28,701 bases of DNA from assembly GCA_050299175.1 (NCBI GenBank), contig JBNKVM010000048.1, forward strand, positions 1 to 28,701. Direction: 5' to 3'. The first letter of the stretch is position 1; each line of letters opens with the position of its first letter. The stretch is from JAPHTQ01 sp050299175. GTDB lineage: Bacteria > Pseudomonadota > Gammaproteobacteria > Thiohalomonadales > Thiohalomonadaceae. The notes below the pieces were generated by a model, which worked only from the letters and a program-made list of their open reading frames with translations, was not told the DNA's origin and did not search any database. Made by a program: the position numbers and the translations under genes. Shown here piece by piece: positions 16,547 through 24,966 of this stretch.

Positions 16547-17899
16547 TTGGCTACCGAAAAAACCTTTAATTTAACGCGTCAATTCGCAATCTTCAGTTTT
16601 CTGACCATTCTATTCATCGGTTTGGTCTCCGCCAGTATGTTGTCAAGACTCTTCACAGACAAGATCCTGGGCGAAGAAGCGCGGGTAAGTCAGGCTTTCA
16701 TAGAAAGCATCGTTACGGCCGATAGAACCTGGCGGTTCTTTCTGGATCCCAGCACACCGGAACACACCGAAGCATTGCATGAGTTTTTCAACCATATGGC
16801 CTATATGCCCGATGTGGTAAGGGCAAATGTCTACGGCAAGGATCAAAAAGTCCTGTGGTCCAGCGATCCAGAGATAATCGGAGAACTGTTTCACGACAAT
16901 CACGAACTGGAAGCCACACTGAACGGCGAATTGATCTTCGAGTCGGGCATCGTCGGCGAGACGACGAAGGAGGAACATGTACATCTCGGCGATGACAAGA
17001 TCGGTTTGCGTTTTATCGAAACGTATATTCCGATCTGGAATGAAGACCACCAACAAACAGTAGGCGCAGTTGAACTCTATAAAGTTCCGATCAAACTTCA
17101 CAAGTCAATCGTAGAAGGCCAGCGTCTGATCTGGGCCAGTGCGCTCATGGGGGGAGTGCTGCTCTACAGCACGCTCTATTGGATCGTCCGCCGGGCCCAT
17201 CGGGTAATGCAGTCACAGCAACGTCAGCTTATAGAGACCAAGACGCTGTCGATGATCGGTGAGACAGCCGCGGCGGTGGCCCATTCCATGCGCAACCCTC
17301 TGGCATCGATCAGGGTTTGTGCCGAATTGACGCTGACAGACAATCTCGATGGCGCACGCGAGTCTGCGTTGGATATTATCAACGAGACAGATCGACTCGA
17401 TCGCTGGGCACGTGAGCTGTTGCAGTTTTCGGCTTCACAACAGGAGGAGATCGAACGAATCAACGTCAATGATATTGTGCAGGACGTTTTGACTGGACAT
17501 GAGACGCTCCTGGACAGATCCTCGATTCGAGTCGATTGTCGGCTCACAGAAAAACCCACCTTCGTCTATGCCAATGCTGCCCCCATGGCTCAAGTAGTAG
17601 GCAACCTGATCACCAACGCCGTCGAAGCCATGGAGGATAACGGCACCTTGACGGTCACTACCGAGTTGGCGCAAAAACCCTCAGTGGTAAAGATTACTAT
17701 CAGGGATACCGGGTCCGGTCTTACAAAGGAGATGGAAGACAAACTGTTCAGGCCCTTTTCGACCACGAAGTCAAACGGCACCGGTTTGGGACTGGCGCTG
17801 AGCAAACGCCTTGTGGAGCACTATGAAGGCTCGATCGACTTGCTGAGCGTTGCCGGTCAAGGTGTCACTGTCACGATAAGCCTTCCAGCGGTTGAATGA
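16547..17899 (+). CDS. Membrane sensor histidine kinase (NtrB/AtoS-like core)
   Basis: A 450-residue kinase. TTG at 16547 is the only start between the upstream in-frame stop and the first membrane helix; the ribosome site (AGAAGAAG) is weak. Membrane segments at about 13-32 and 194-214 flank an extracytoplasmic sensor domain of about 160 residues with no recognised fold, rich in charged residues and His (HVH at 144-146). The kinase core is complete: phosphorylated His246 in AVAHSMRNPLASI, N-box NLITNAVEAM (353-362), G1 DTGSG (387-391), F-box FRPFSTTK, G2 GTGLGLAL (411-418). This core type typically pairs with NtrC-type regulators, and such a gene starts three bases after the stop codon, so the pair is almost certainly cognate. 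The ligand is unknown. Confidence 0.92.
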   Translation: MATEKTFNLTRQFAIFSFLTILFIGLVSASMLSRLFTDKILGEEARVSQAFIESIVTADRTWRFFLDPSTPEHTEALHEFFNHMAYMPDVVRANVYGKDQKVLWSSDPEIIGELFHDNHELEATLNGELIFESGIVGETTKEEHVHLGDDKIGLRFIETYIPIWNEDHQQTVGAVELYKVPIKLHKSIVEGQRLIWASALMGGVLLYSTLYWIVRRAHRVMQSQQRQLIETKTLSMIGETAAAVAHSMRNPLASIRVCAELTLTDNLDGARESALDIINETDRLDRWARELLQFSASQQEEIERINVNDIVQDVLTGHETLLDRSSIRVDCRLTEKPTFVYANAAPMAQVVGNLITNAVEAMEDNGTLTVTTELAQKPSVVKITIRDTGSGLTKEMEDKLFRPFSTTKSNGTGLGLALSKRLVEHYEGSIDLLSVAGQGVTVTISLPAVE

Positions 17900-17902
17900 G
17901 TC

Positions 17903-19333
17903 ATGGGCTACGCTGTCCTGATCATCGAAGACGAAGCAGTTCTGGCGAGGAAAGTATCCAAATATCTTCAGCAACAAGGCTTCGATATCCGTATCGCGGT
18001 AAATGGCGCACAAGGACTGGAATATCTCACGAGTTTCCAACCGGATGCGGTACTGCTCGATTTCAACCTGCCTGGCGCAATGAACGGGCTCGAGGTATTG
18101 GAAAGGATTCAGACGATCGAACCCGACAGCAAGGTCATCATGATAACCGGATACGGAAATCTGAGACTGGCCGTCGATGCCATGAAGGCGGGAGCCTACG
18201 ACTACTTGAGCAAACCGATCGTTTTGAGTGAACTCAAAATCGTGCTGGATCGCATGCTCAGTCAGCGTCAAACGGAAGAGCAGCTCTCCTATTTTCGTGA
18301 GCGACAGGCCAATGAGGGGGATATCGATCGGATCATGGGCGAATCCGAAGCTATCAGAGAAGTAAAGGATCGCATCAGCAAAATCACGACAGCGATGCGG
18401 GGCCTGGCGGAAGGCCGTACGCCGCCCTCGGTGCTCGTGACCGGAGAGACAGGCACCGGTAAGGAACTGGTGGCGAGAGCGCTTCATTTCGCTGGACCGC
18501 GCAAGCAAGGTCCTTTTGTGGAGCTCAATGCGGCAAACCTGCCGGCCCACCTGGTCGAATCTGAACTCTTTGGTTATGAAAAAGGTGCCTTTACCGATGC
18601 GCGGGAGCGCAAAATCGGGCTCGTGGACGCGGCCAATGGGGGTACGCTGTTTCTGGACGAGATCGGAGAGCTCGATATCACGATTCAGTCGAAGCTGTTG
18701 AAGCTCCTCGAGGATCGCAAGGTGCGGCGCCTGGGCAGTCTGCGTGATGTTTCCGTCGATCTGCAGATCATCACCGCCACCAATCAAACCTTGCCGGATC
18801 TGGTGACGAAAGGCCAGTTTAGAGATGACCTCCTGTTCAGACTCAACACGCTGACGATACATATGCCCCCGTTACGCGAACGGCACAGCGATATAGTGCT
18901 GCTCGCGAACCATTTCATTAACAAATTCATGCATAAGTACGGTAAACAGGGCTTGCAGCTCTCCGCCGATCTCCAACATCGCCTGTTGCAGTATGACTGG
19001 CCGGGTAATATCCGGGAGTTACGCAATCGAGTGGAACAGGCGGTACTGCTGTGTGATGGAGCGGATCTGTCTGCCGAACATTTCAACTTGCCTGCAAACC
19101 GCCCCGCGTCCAGTCCCAAGCCGATCGACAATACTGCCGATCAACCGACATCGCTTCGCAGAACCCGTGGCGACATGCCGACCATCTCGACGCTGCAGGA
19201 GATGGAGCGGGAAATGATTCAACAGACCATGAACGAGGTGGATGGAAACGTCTCCAAGGCCGCCCGACGTTTGGGCATCAGCCGGGATCGTCTGCGTTAC
19301 CGGCTGGAGAAGTATCAGATGGAGAGAAAATAA
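17903..19333 (+). CDS. NtrC-family response regulator with GAFTDA variant loop
   Basis: A 476-residue NtrC-type regulator encoded three bases after its kinase gene. The receiver has the acidic cluster IIEDEA, phospho-acceptor Asp53 in LLDFNLPG, Thr82 and Lys104. The AAA+ domain has Walker A GETGTGKE (181-188), Walker B LFLDEIGE with Asp252/Glu253, RLNTLTIHMPPLRER and WPGNIREL. The sigma-54 contact loop at 228-233 reads GAFTDA where GAFTGA is usual; the essential Phe and Thr are retained. A Fis-type helix-turn-helix ends the protein (NVSKAARRLGISRDRLRYRL). It should activate sigma-54 promoters; a near-consensus one lies about 190 bases downstream of its stop codon, before the next operon, with repeats at enhancer distance. 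Another candidate lies in front of the secreted protein gene. Confidence 0.95.
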   Translation: MGYAVLIIEDEAVLARKVSKYLQQQGFDIRIAVNGAQGLEYLTSFQPDAVLLDFNLPGAMNGLEVLERIQTIEPDSKVIMITGYGNLRLAVDAMKAGAYDYLSKPIVLSELKIVLDRMLSQRQTEEQLSYFRERQANEGDIDRIMGESEAIREVKDRISKITTAMRGLAEGRTPPSVLVTGETGTGKELVARALHFAGPRKQGPFVELNAANLPAHLVESELFGYEKGAFTDARERKIGLVDAANGGTLFLDEIGELDITIQSKLLKLLEDRKVRRLGSLRDVSVDLQIITATNQTLPDLVTKGQFRDDLLFRLNTLTIHMPPLRERHSDIVLLANHFINKFMHKYGKQGLQLSADLQHRLLQYDWPGNIRELRNRVEQAVLLCDGADLSAEHFNLPANRPASSPKPIDNTADQPTSLRRTRGDMPTISTLQEMEREMIQQTMNEVDGNVSKAARRLGISRDRLRYRLEKYQMERK

Positions 19334-19495
19334 CCACTCTCCGACTGAAATAACCACAAGAATGTTAATGGGAAAAATATCCCAATGTTGGGTGAATGCC
19401 CGATCGATGGGTAGACACCCCAATTGGATAGGTCTTCCGCAGACGCATAATCCTCTCTTACCAAGAAACATAACCACTGTAGTATCAATGGGTAG
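19331..19495. repeat. Phased repeats, likely activator (enhancer) sites
   Basis: TAACCAC occurs at 19331 and 19351, exactly 20 bases apart, and again at 19471. Between them, GGG and CCC triplets alternate at about one helical turn: GGG 19370, CCC 19381, GGG 19390, CCC 19399, GGG 19409, CCC 19118+1 turn (near 19418). These form three short palindromes: TGGGA..TCCCA, TGGGT..GCCCG and TGGGT..CACCC. A further ATGGGT is at 19488. The block lies about 130 to 220 bases upstream of the expected sigma-54 start, the usual place for NtrC-type activator sites. Confidence 0.6.
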
Positions 19496-19524
19496 TGAAG
19501 CATTACCCTGCATCTGGCTCCGAT

Positions 19525-19540
19525 TGGCGCGGGGCTTGCA
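19525..19540 (+). promoter_or_regulatory. Sigma-54 (-24/-12) promoter of the four-gene operon
   Basis: TGGCGCGGGGCTTGCA matches the consensus TGGCACG-N4-TTGCA at all but one defined base. GG at 19526-19527 and GC at 19538-19539 have the required ten-base spacing. Transcription should start near 19551, giving a short leader of about 30 bases before the ATG at 19581. It lies directly downstream of an NtrC-type regulator gene. Confidence 0.8.
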
Positions 19541-19580
19541 GCTGATCTGATGTCAATCACTCAGTATCCGGAGCAAGCCC

Positions 19581-21041
19581 ATGACCATCCTCGTAGTCGA
19601 CGACAACACGACACTGCTGAGCAAAATCGTTCGCAGTCTGGTATTGGCCGAATATCAGGTTCGAAGTGCCTCCTCCATACGTCAGGCACGACATGCACTG
19701 GCAGAGATGGACCCGATGGTCATCTGTCTCGATCTGCAACTGCCGGACGGTAATGGTCTGGATTTGCTGGAGGAGATTCGCCACCGCGGCAGCAGCCTGC
19801 CGGTGGTGATCATCAGCGGTCAGCGTTCGAAGCAAGACTATGAAAGGGCGATGCGGCTCGGTGTTACCGGATTTCTGAACAAGCCGTTTGCGCTCTCCGA
19901 CCTGCACGATCTGCTCTCGTCCCTGCTGCACTTGCCGCCCACTGCCAAGCTGTCCGAACCTGCTCCGGGTGTGGAGGACAGGCAACTGCTTCCACTCGAT
20001 GCGGAACGAGTCGAGAGGGCGAAGTGGTCCTACTCGACGCATCGAGTGGTTCGAACGGATGCGCGTCAGTTGATCACCGGTGACTATCAACCGGAGTCGG
20101 GTGATCTGGTCCTGGCAAGGGTGGACAGACTCAATCAACACAAACGCATCGAATTGATAGATGGTCGTCGGGCGACCCTCTATCCCGGCGACGAAATTAT
20201 AGTCAGCTATGGAAACCGCTATGCGCCGGACCAGTTCGAGGCCGAGATACCCGATGATCTATCCCCCTGTCATCTGGTGGCGGCAGGCGGTATCGCGGCG
20301 CACTGCATTTCACGCAATGCAAAGATCAGGACGGCATCCCGAATCACCCCGATCGGGGTGTTGGCAGACGGGGATGGCCATCCATTGAATCTTTCTCGTT
20401 ATGCGCTTGAAGCGCTGCCATGCGACACCGCCCGACCCTCAGTGACAGCCGTCATCGGCACCTCCATGAATGCCGGCAAGACCACCACACTGGCTGGCCT
20501 CACCCTCGGCATGACTCGGCATGGCGTCAAAGTCGGGACCGCCAAGGTCACCGGAACCGGCGCCGGGTGCGATATCTGGCAGATGATCGATGCCGGCAGT
20601 GCCGCTGTTTTCGACTTTACCGACTGCGGATTGCCCTCGACCTATAAACTGCCGATCGAATGCTGCGAAAGGGCGATGGAAACCCTGGTCGCACAGCTCA
20701 GTGCGGAGGGCGTGGATCAGATACTGATCGAAATCGCAGACGGTATTCTGCAGGCGGAGACCCGGGCCTTGATCCAGTCACCGGTCTTTTCCCGTCTGGT
20801 GGATCAGGTGGTGTTTTCCGCGGCCGATGCCCTTGGAGCCCAGGGCGGTATCGCCTGGTTGAGAGAGCAGGGCGTCGAGGTCGTCGGCGTTTCGGGCGCA
20901 TTGACCTGTGCGCCACTCGCGATGCGTGAATGCGCCGGCCTGATCGATCTGCCGATCCTCGATCTTTCGACCTTGGTGCAAGGACGCTGGCAGCTCGACA
21001 ACCTTGTCGCTTCACGCCACAACGATACCCGGGTGGCCTGA
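19581..21041 (+). CDS. Receiver domain fused to a P-loop NTPase of unknown family
   Basis: A 486-residue cytoplasmic fusion. Residues 1-120 are a complete receiver: Asp7/Asp8, phospho-acceptor Asp51 in CLDLQLPDG, Ser79 and Lys101 in LNKPF. There is no DNA-binding domain. Residues about 145-280 form a beta-rich region (GDLVLARVDRLNQHKRIEL, LYPGDEIIVSYGNRYAPDQFE). A P-loop NTPase follows with Walker A GTSMNAGKTTT (293-303), then VGTAKVTGTGAGCD, VFDFTDCGLPSTY and an EIADGILQAETRAL motif that may carry the Walker B-like acidic residues. The fold looks like the SIMIBI class (dethiobiotin synthetase/MobB-like), but I do not recognise the family. The pattern suggests phosphorylation-gated ATP- or GTP-dependent chemistry or partitioning. 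The next gene overlaps its stop codon (TGATG), so the ABC protein is translated with it. The kinase upstream could phosphorylate it; this is inference. Confidence 0.85.
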   Translation: MTILVVDDNTTLLSKIVRSLVLAEYQVRSASSIRQARHALAEMDPMVICLDLQLPDGNGLDLLEEIRHRGSSLPVVIISGQRSKQDYERAMRLGVTGFLNKPFALSDLHDLLSSLLHLPPTAKLSEPAPGVEDRQLLPLDAERVERAKWSYSTHRVVRTDARQLITGDYQPESGDLVLARVDRLNQHKRIELIDGRRATLYPGDEIIVSYGNRYAPDQFEAEIPDDLSPCHLVAAGGIAAHCISRNAKIRTASRITPIGVLADGDGHPLNLSRYALEALPCDTARPSVTAVIGTSMNAGKTTTLAGLTLGMTRHGVKVGTAKVTGTGAGCDIWQMIDAGSAAVFDFTDCGLPSTYKLPIECCERAMETLVAQLSAEGVDQILIEIADGILQAETRALIQSPVFSRLVDQVVFSAADALGAQGGIAWLREQGVEVVGVSGALTCAPLAMRECAGLIDLPILDLSTLVQGRWQLDNLVASRHNDTRVA

Positions 21042-22756
21042 TGTCGCTGCCGCCACTCTTTGCCGGCGACCGCCGCAAGCGGTTCGTCTTTCTGTTGGCC
21101 AACGGCATCGGACAGGCATCGGCAGCCGTGGCCACAGCGCTGCTGGTACGCCAGGGATTCGACGAGCTGGTGATCTCCCCCGAGGCGCTTGAGTGGCGCA
21201 GCCTTTCTGTGCTGTCGCTGGCAATGCTTGGTTCGATCCTGATGACCGCCTGGTTGCGCTGGCGCGGGATTGTGGATGCGGAAATCCTCGGCCAGGACTA
21301 TATCCATGCCCTGCGCACCCACCTTTTTCTGCATGTGACGCGGATTGGAGCAGACGGCGCACGCCAGATGAGCCGTGGGGCACTGATGCTGCGATTCGTG
21401 GGTGACCTCAACGCCTTGAGAAACTGGGTGAGCCTAGGGCTCGCACGGCTGTTGGTGAGCGGCCTTGCACTGGGGGTGGCCGTGGCCGTTCTGATGATGA
21501 TCGAGACGGTGATCGGCATCGCCGTTGCCGTGGCTATTTCCGTGACAGCGATACTGGTGCTGTTCCTGGGGCCGCGCCTGCGGAGCCGAACCCGGGAAGC
21601 GCGACGCTACCGGGGGCGCATTGCCGCACTTATCAATGACCGTATCGCCAATATCGGTGTCGTGGAGAGCTTCGGTCAGGAGCGCAGAGAGATCAAGCGT
21701 GTGCGACGAGCCAGTCTACGTCTGCGCCAGGCACTGATTTTACGAGCACGGACCATCGGATTGATACGGGCGCTGTCGGACGCCAGCGCCGGATTCGCGG
21801 GACTGGCCGCTCTCAGCGTCGGTGCGTTTCAAGTGGCTGCGGGGGTGGCCACGCCGGGAACCGTAGTATCGGCCATGGTCGTCGCCGGTCTGCTGGCGCC
21901 CAGGTTGGCCGATTTGAGCCGTGTCTACGAGTATTGGACGGCGGCTGTCATCGCCCGTGAAAAACAGCTGCAGCTGCTGCGGCTCGCACCGCTCGGAAGG
22001 TCGCTGCAGCCGGGCGGGGAAGCGCCGCTCACAACCGCCCTGGCACCGACCATTCAGTTACGCCAGGTTGCCAAGTCGCCCCTGTTCCGTTCGCTGAACG
22101 TGAAAATCGCAGCGGGTGAGCGGATAGCGCTGATCGGTCCCAACGGCGCCGGCAAGTCGACCCTGTTGCGTATCATTTCGGGACTCGTGGAACCGGAGCA
22201 GGGCCAGGTATTGCTGGATGGCGAGTCGATCCAGAGCTGTCGCTGGTCGGATGTCAGGCGGACCTTCGCCATGGTCTCGCCCGACCTGCCCCTGCTGCGC
22301 GGTTCGCTCCGTCTCAACCTGACCTACGGCGCCTCGAACAGCGACGACACGACCCTTGATGAGGTGGTGAATACCTGCCAGCTGGATGGGCTGTTGAAGC
22401 GCCTCGAGAAAGGTCTCGAGACGCGCATCGCCGAAAACGGCGCCGGCCTCTCCACGGGAGAGCGGTCACGTATCGCGTTGGCCAGGGCTTTGATGGCAAG
22501 ACCGGCGGTGCTGCTGTTGGATGAGGCGGCAGCGAATCTGGATGCCAGCGCGCGTCTTGCGCTGGAACAGGCTGTTGAGTCATTTAGTGGCACGGTGATC
22601 TTCGTCACCCACGACATCAATCAGGTCACCTGGGCCGATCGCGCGCTGGTGATACGGTCGGGCGAGATCGTGTCGATGGCGAGCCAGGATCTTTTCGCCG
22701 ATCCCGCAGCCTGGGGGCTCGGTGCCGAAAGACGGGAACTCAGGCTTGTCCGTTAG
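21041..22756 (+). CDS. ABC half-transporter with altered Q-loop and signature
   Basis: A 571-residue half-transporter, membrane domain first (about 15-310) and ATPase second (about 335-571). The ATG at 21041 overlaps the previous stop and begins just before the first membrane helix; the frame is open further upstream. The ATPase has Walker A GPNGAGKST (366-374), Walker B VLLLDEA with Asp494/Glu495, and H-loop VTHD. Two deviations stand out: the signature is LSTGE (470-474) in place of LSGGQ, and the Q-loop position reads VSPD (412-415) where exporters have VPQD or VSQD, so the usual Gln seems replaced by Pro. The exporter-type arrangement suggests it works as a homodimer moving a substrate out of the cytoplasm. 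Cargo cannot be told; the operon partners point to an envelope process. It is encoded on the operon with the hydrolase and porin genes. Confidence 0.9.
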   Translation: MSLPPLFAGDRRKRFVFLLANGIGQASAAVATALLVRQGFDELVISPEALEWRSLSVLSLAMLGSILMTAWLRWRGIVDAEILGQDYIHALRTHLFLHVTRIGADGARQMSRGALMLRFVGDLNALRNWVSLGLARLLVSGLALGVAVAVLMMIETVIGIAVAVAISVTAILVLFLGPRLRSRTREARRYRGRIAALINDRIANIGVVESFGQERREIKRVRRASLRLRQALILRARTIGLIRALSDASAGFAGLAALSVGAFQVAAGVATPGTVVSAMVVAGLLAPRLADLSRVYEYWTAAVIAREKQLQLLRLAPLGRSLQPGGEAPLTTALAPTIQLRQVAKSPLFRSLNVKIAAGERIALIGPNGAGKSTLLRIISGLVEPEQGQVLLDGESIQSCRWSDVRRTFAMVSPDLPLLRGSLRLNLTYGASNSDDTTLDEVVNTCQLDGLLKRLEKGLETRIAENGAGLSTGERSRIALARALMARPAVLLLDEAAANLDASARLALEQAVESFSGTVIFVTHDINQVTWADRALVIRSGEIVSMASQDLFADPAAWGLGAERRELRLVR

Positions 22757-22796
22757 TCCATTCTGCGCCTTGAAGCTGAAGTAGGGGATACGGTCA

Positions 22797-23801
22797 ATGC
22801 GGCGTGAACTTTTGCTCTTTACCGGACTGATCATGACACTGTTTGCAATTCAGGCATCACCGGATCGCGATTCTTCACTTCCTGCGTGCGAAACGGGGGA
22901 GGGGAGTGATGTCGAGCATTCACTGGAGCGCGGGCAGGTGTTGAAAATTGCGCCCAAGGAACTGCCATCGTTGCGATACTACCTCTATCTACCGCGAACG
23001 ATCAGGCAGCCTGCGCGTGTCATGCTCAGCGTCCACGGTATCTCACGAAATGCCAGAGAGCATGCCGAACTTTTCGCGCCCTATGCGGAAGCGGCGGGTA
23101 TCGTCCTCATGGCGCCTCGTTTCAGTCGCAGGAATTTCCGCGGCTATCAGCGTCTGGCGGATGGACCGAAGGAAGAGCTTAGAGCGGACCGGGTGTTGAA
23201 TATGATGGTCGCGGATCTCAACAGCCGTGTTGGGCTCTGTCCATCGAAACTCTACCTGTTCGGATATTCGGGCGGCGGTCAATTTGTGCATCGTTACGCC
23301 ATGCTCAATCCGGAGAGAGTCGAGCGTGTGGTGATCGGTGCCGCCGGCTGGTATACCTTCCCCGATCCTGACGTGAAATACCCGCGAGGACTTCGTCTTT
23401 CCGCCAAGCGTCCGCTCACATTCAAGTGGCCCGACTTCCTGAAGATACCCATGACCGTCGTGGTGGGAGAGCATGACACCTCACGCGACGAAGCTCTGAA
23501 CCGGAACCATCGCATCGACAAGCAGCAGGGCATGAATCGTCTGCAAAGAGGCAATCGATGGATCGAAGCGATGAGAGCGGCGGCCGATCGCCAAGGGCTC
23601 GACACCGGTTATGCACTCGTTCCGCTGCCTGATACCGGTCACGATTTCCGTCAAGCCATGATGAACGGTCGCATGGGGGAAGTCGTCTTTACCCACCTGT
23701 TCGATGAACCGGCGTACAAGGGCTCACTACCGGTTGACGTGGCCCCTTCGCTCACCGACGCGAAGCGTGACTCCGGCAGGAGGGATCAAGTTGTACAGTA
23801 A
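22797..23801 (+). CDS. Exported alpha/beta hydrolase (polyester-depolymerase-like)
   Basis: A 334-residue serine hydrolase with a signal sequence (MRRELLLFTGLIMTLFAIQA). The catalytic triad is visible: Ser158 in GYSGGG, Asp227 in VVGEHDTSR and His282 in DTGHDF. The oxyanion region is LSVHGISRNAREHA (77-90). The layout (HG motif, GxSxG, late GEHD and GHDF) resembles the secreted esterase/poly(3-hydroxybutyrate) depolymerase-like group, so an ester or polyester oligomer is a reasonable but unproven substrate. The ATG at 22797 is preceded by AGGGGA about 10 bases upstream. It starts 40 bases after the ABC gene and its end overlaps the porin start by 11 bases, so all are probably one operon. Confidence 0.88.
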   Translation: MRRELLLFTGLIMTLFAIQASPDRDSSLPACETGEGSDVEHSLERGQVLKIAPKELPSLRYYLYLPRTIRQPARVMLSVHGISRNAREHAELFAPYAEAAGIVLMAPRFSRRNFRGYQRLADGPKEELRADRVLNMMVADLNSRVGLCPSKLYLFGYSGGGQFVHRYAMLNPERVERVVIGAAGWYTFPDPDVKYPRGLRLSAKRPLTFKWPDFLKIPMTVVVGEHDTSRDEALNRNHRIDKQQGMNRLQRGNRWIEAMRAAADRQGLDTGYALVPLPDTGHDFRQAMMNGRMGEVVFTHLFDEPAYKGSLPVDVAPSLTDAKRDSGRRDQVVQ

Positions 23802-24966
23802 AAATGGAATATGGTGGTCAAGGCTCTGCACGGCGATCTGTGCAAGTGCGATTTCATGCGGAGCAAATGCATCGGATTGGAGCAACGCCCTGAGATTCGA
23901 ATCGGACGACAAGGCCTATTCGTTCAGAATCGGCGGAAGACTGCACGCCGATATCGGCAGCATCGATGCGGATGATCCCGCTTCGGATGGAAGCTTCGAT
24001 GAGATACGCCGTGCAAGACTGAACTTGTCCGGAAAATTTCTCCGTGACTGGCGATACTTCTACGAATACGATTTTGCTGCCGACCATGACTTCCAGGTCA
24101 AAGACGCCTATATCGGTTATTACGGTTTCGACAGGGTAAGAATCAGGCTGGGCAACCTGCAGGAACCGGTCAGCCTCGAAGAGCTCACGAGTTCCAATGC
24201 AACGACCTTCATGGAGCGTGCACTGATCAACGCGCTGGTTCCTGGTTACAATCTGGGTTTGCGCATTAACAGCTGGGGTGAGGACTGGAGTCTTGCCGGC
24301 GGCCTGTTCGAGGGTTCCGCGCGTGGCCGCGACAAAGAAATCGACGAAGGCTGGGGTGTGGCTGGCAGGGTGGTCTATTCACCGCGCATCGGCCGCGGCA
24401 ACCGTCTCCATTTCGGCGTTTCCTCCGAGTACCGTGAACCACGGGAAGATAACCGCGTCAGCTACCGTACACGCCCCGAGGTTCACCTGATCGATCGCGC
24501 CATGATTGCCACCGGCACCCTGAGCCGGGTCGACCATACATTGACCAGCGGTCTGGAACTGGCGGGGATATGGGGAAGCTGGTCCATACAGGGCGAATAC
24601 ATACGCGCAGACGTGCAACGCACAGGCCGCCCCGACGTGGTCTTCGATGGCTGGTATCTCCTGGGCTCCTGGTTCATTACGGGGGGGCGGCGTGACTACG
24701 ATCCAAAAGATGGCGCTTTCGACAAGGTCGTGCCCAAAGCTGACCACGGAGACTGGGAGATTGCGGCACGCTACAGCACACTCGATCTGGAGCAGGATCC
24801 GATTACAGGAGGCGAAGAGAAAAACTGGACCCTCGGACTCAACTGGTATGTAGACCGCCACATGCGCCTGATGGCCAACTACGTGGATGCCGAGGCGGAC
24901 CCCAACCGAAGCGGAAGCCTGGAGAGGCTCAAGGCATGGATGTTCCGGTTTCAATATATTTTTTAA
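23791..24966 (+). CDS. OprO/OprP-type outer-membrane porin
   Basis: A 391-residue beta-barrel of the phosphate-selective porin O/P kind. The start is TTG at 23791, chosen because AGGAGGG (23778-23784) lies seven bases upstream and the signal peptide (ending GANA-SDW) follows; earlier ATGs in the frame lie inside the hydrolase gene and give no signal. The mature part begins with FRIGGRLHADIG and has an RRARLNLSGKFLRDWRYFYEY segment, both typical of this family, with alternating beta strands to a terminal Phe (FQYIF). Despite the family name, members also pass other anions. In this operon it may admit or release the substrate or product of the hydrolase or ABC protein; that is inference. No terminator is visible after the stop. 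Confidence 0.88.
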   Translation: MYSKNGIWWSRLCTAICASAISCGANASDWSNALRFESDDKAYSFRIGGRLHADIGSIDADDPASDGSFDEIRRARLNLSGKFLRDWRYFYEYDFAADHDFQVKDAYIGYYGFDRVRIRLGNLQEPVSLEELTSSNATTFMERALINALVPGYNLGLRINSWGEDWSLAGGLFEGSARGRDKEIDEGWGVAGRVVYSPRIGRGNRLHFGVSSEYREPREDNRVSYRTRPEVHLIDRAMIATGTLSRVDHTLTSGLELAGIWGSWSIQGEYIRADVQRTGRPDVVFDGWYLLGSWFITGGRRDYDPKDGAFDKVVPKADHGDWEIAARYSTLDLEQDPITGGEEKNWTLGLNWYVDRHMRLMANYVDAEADPNRSGSLERLKAWMFRFQYIF

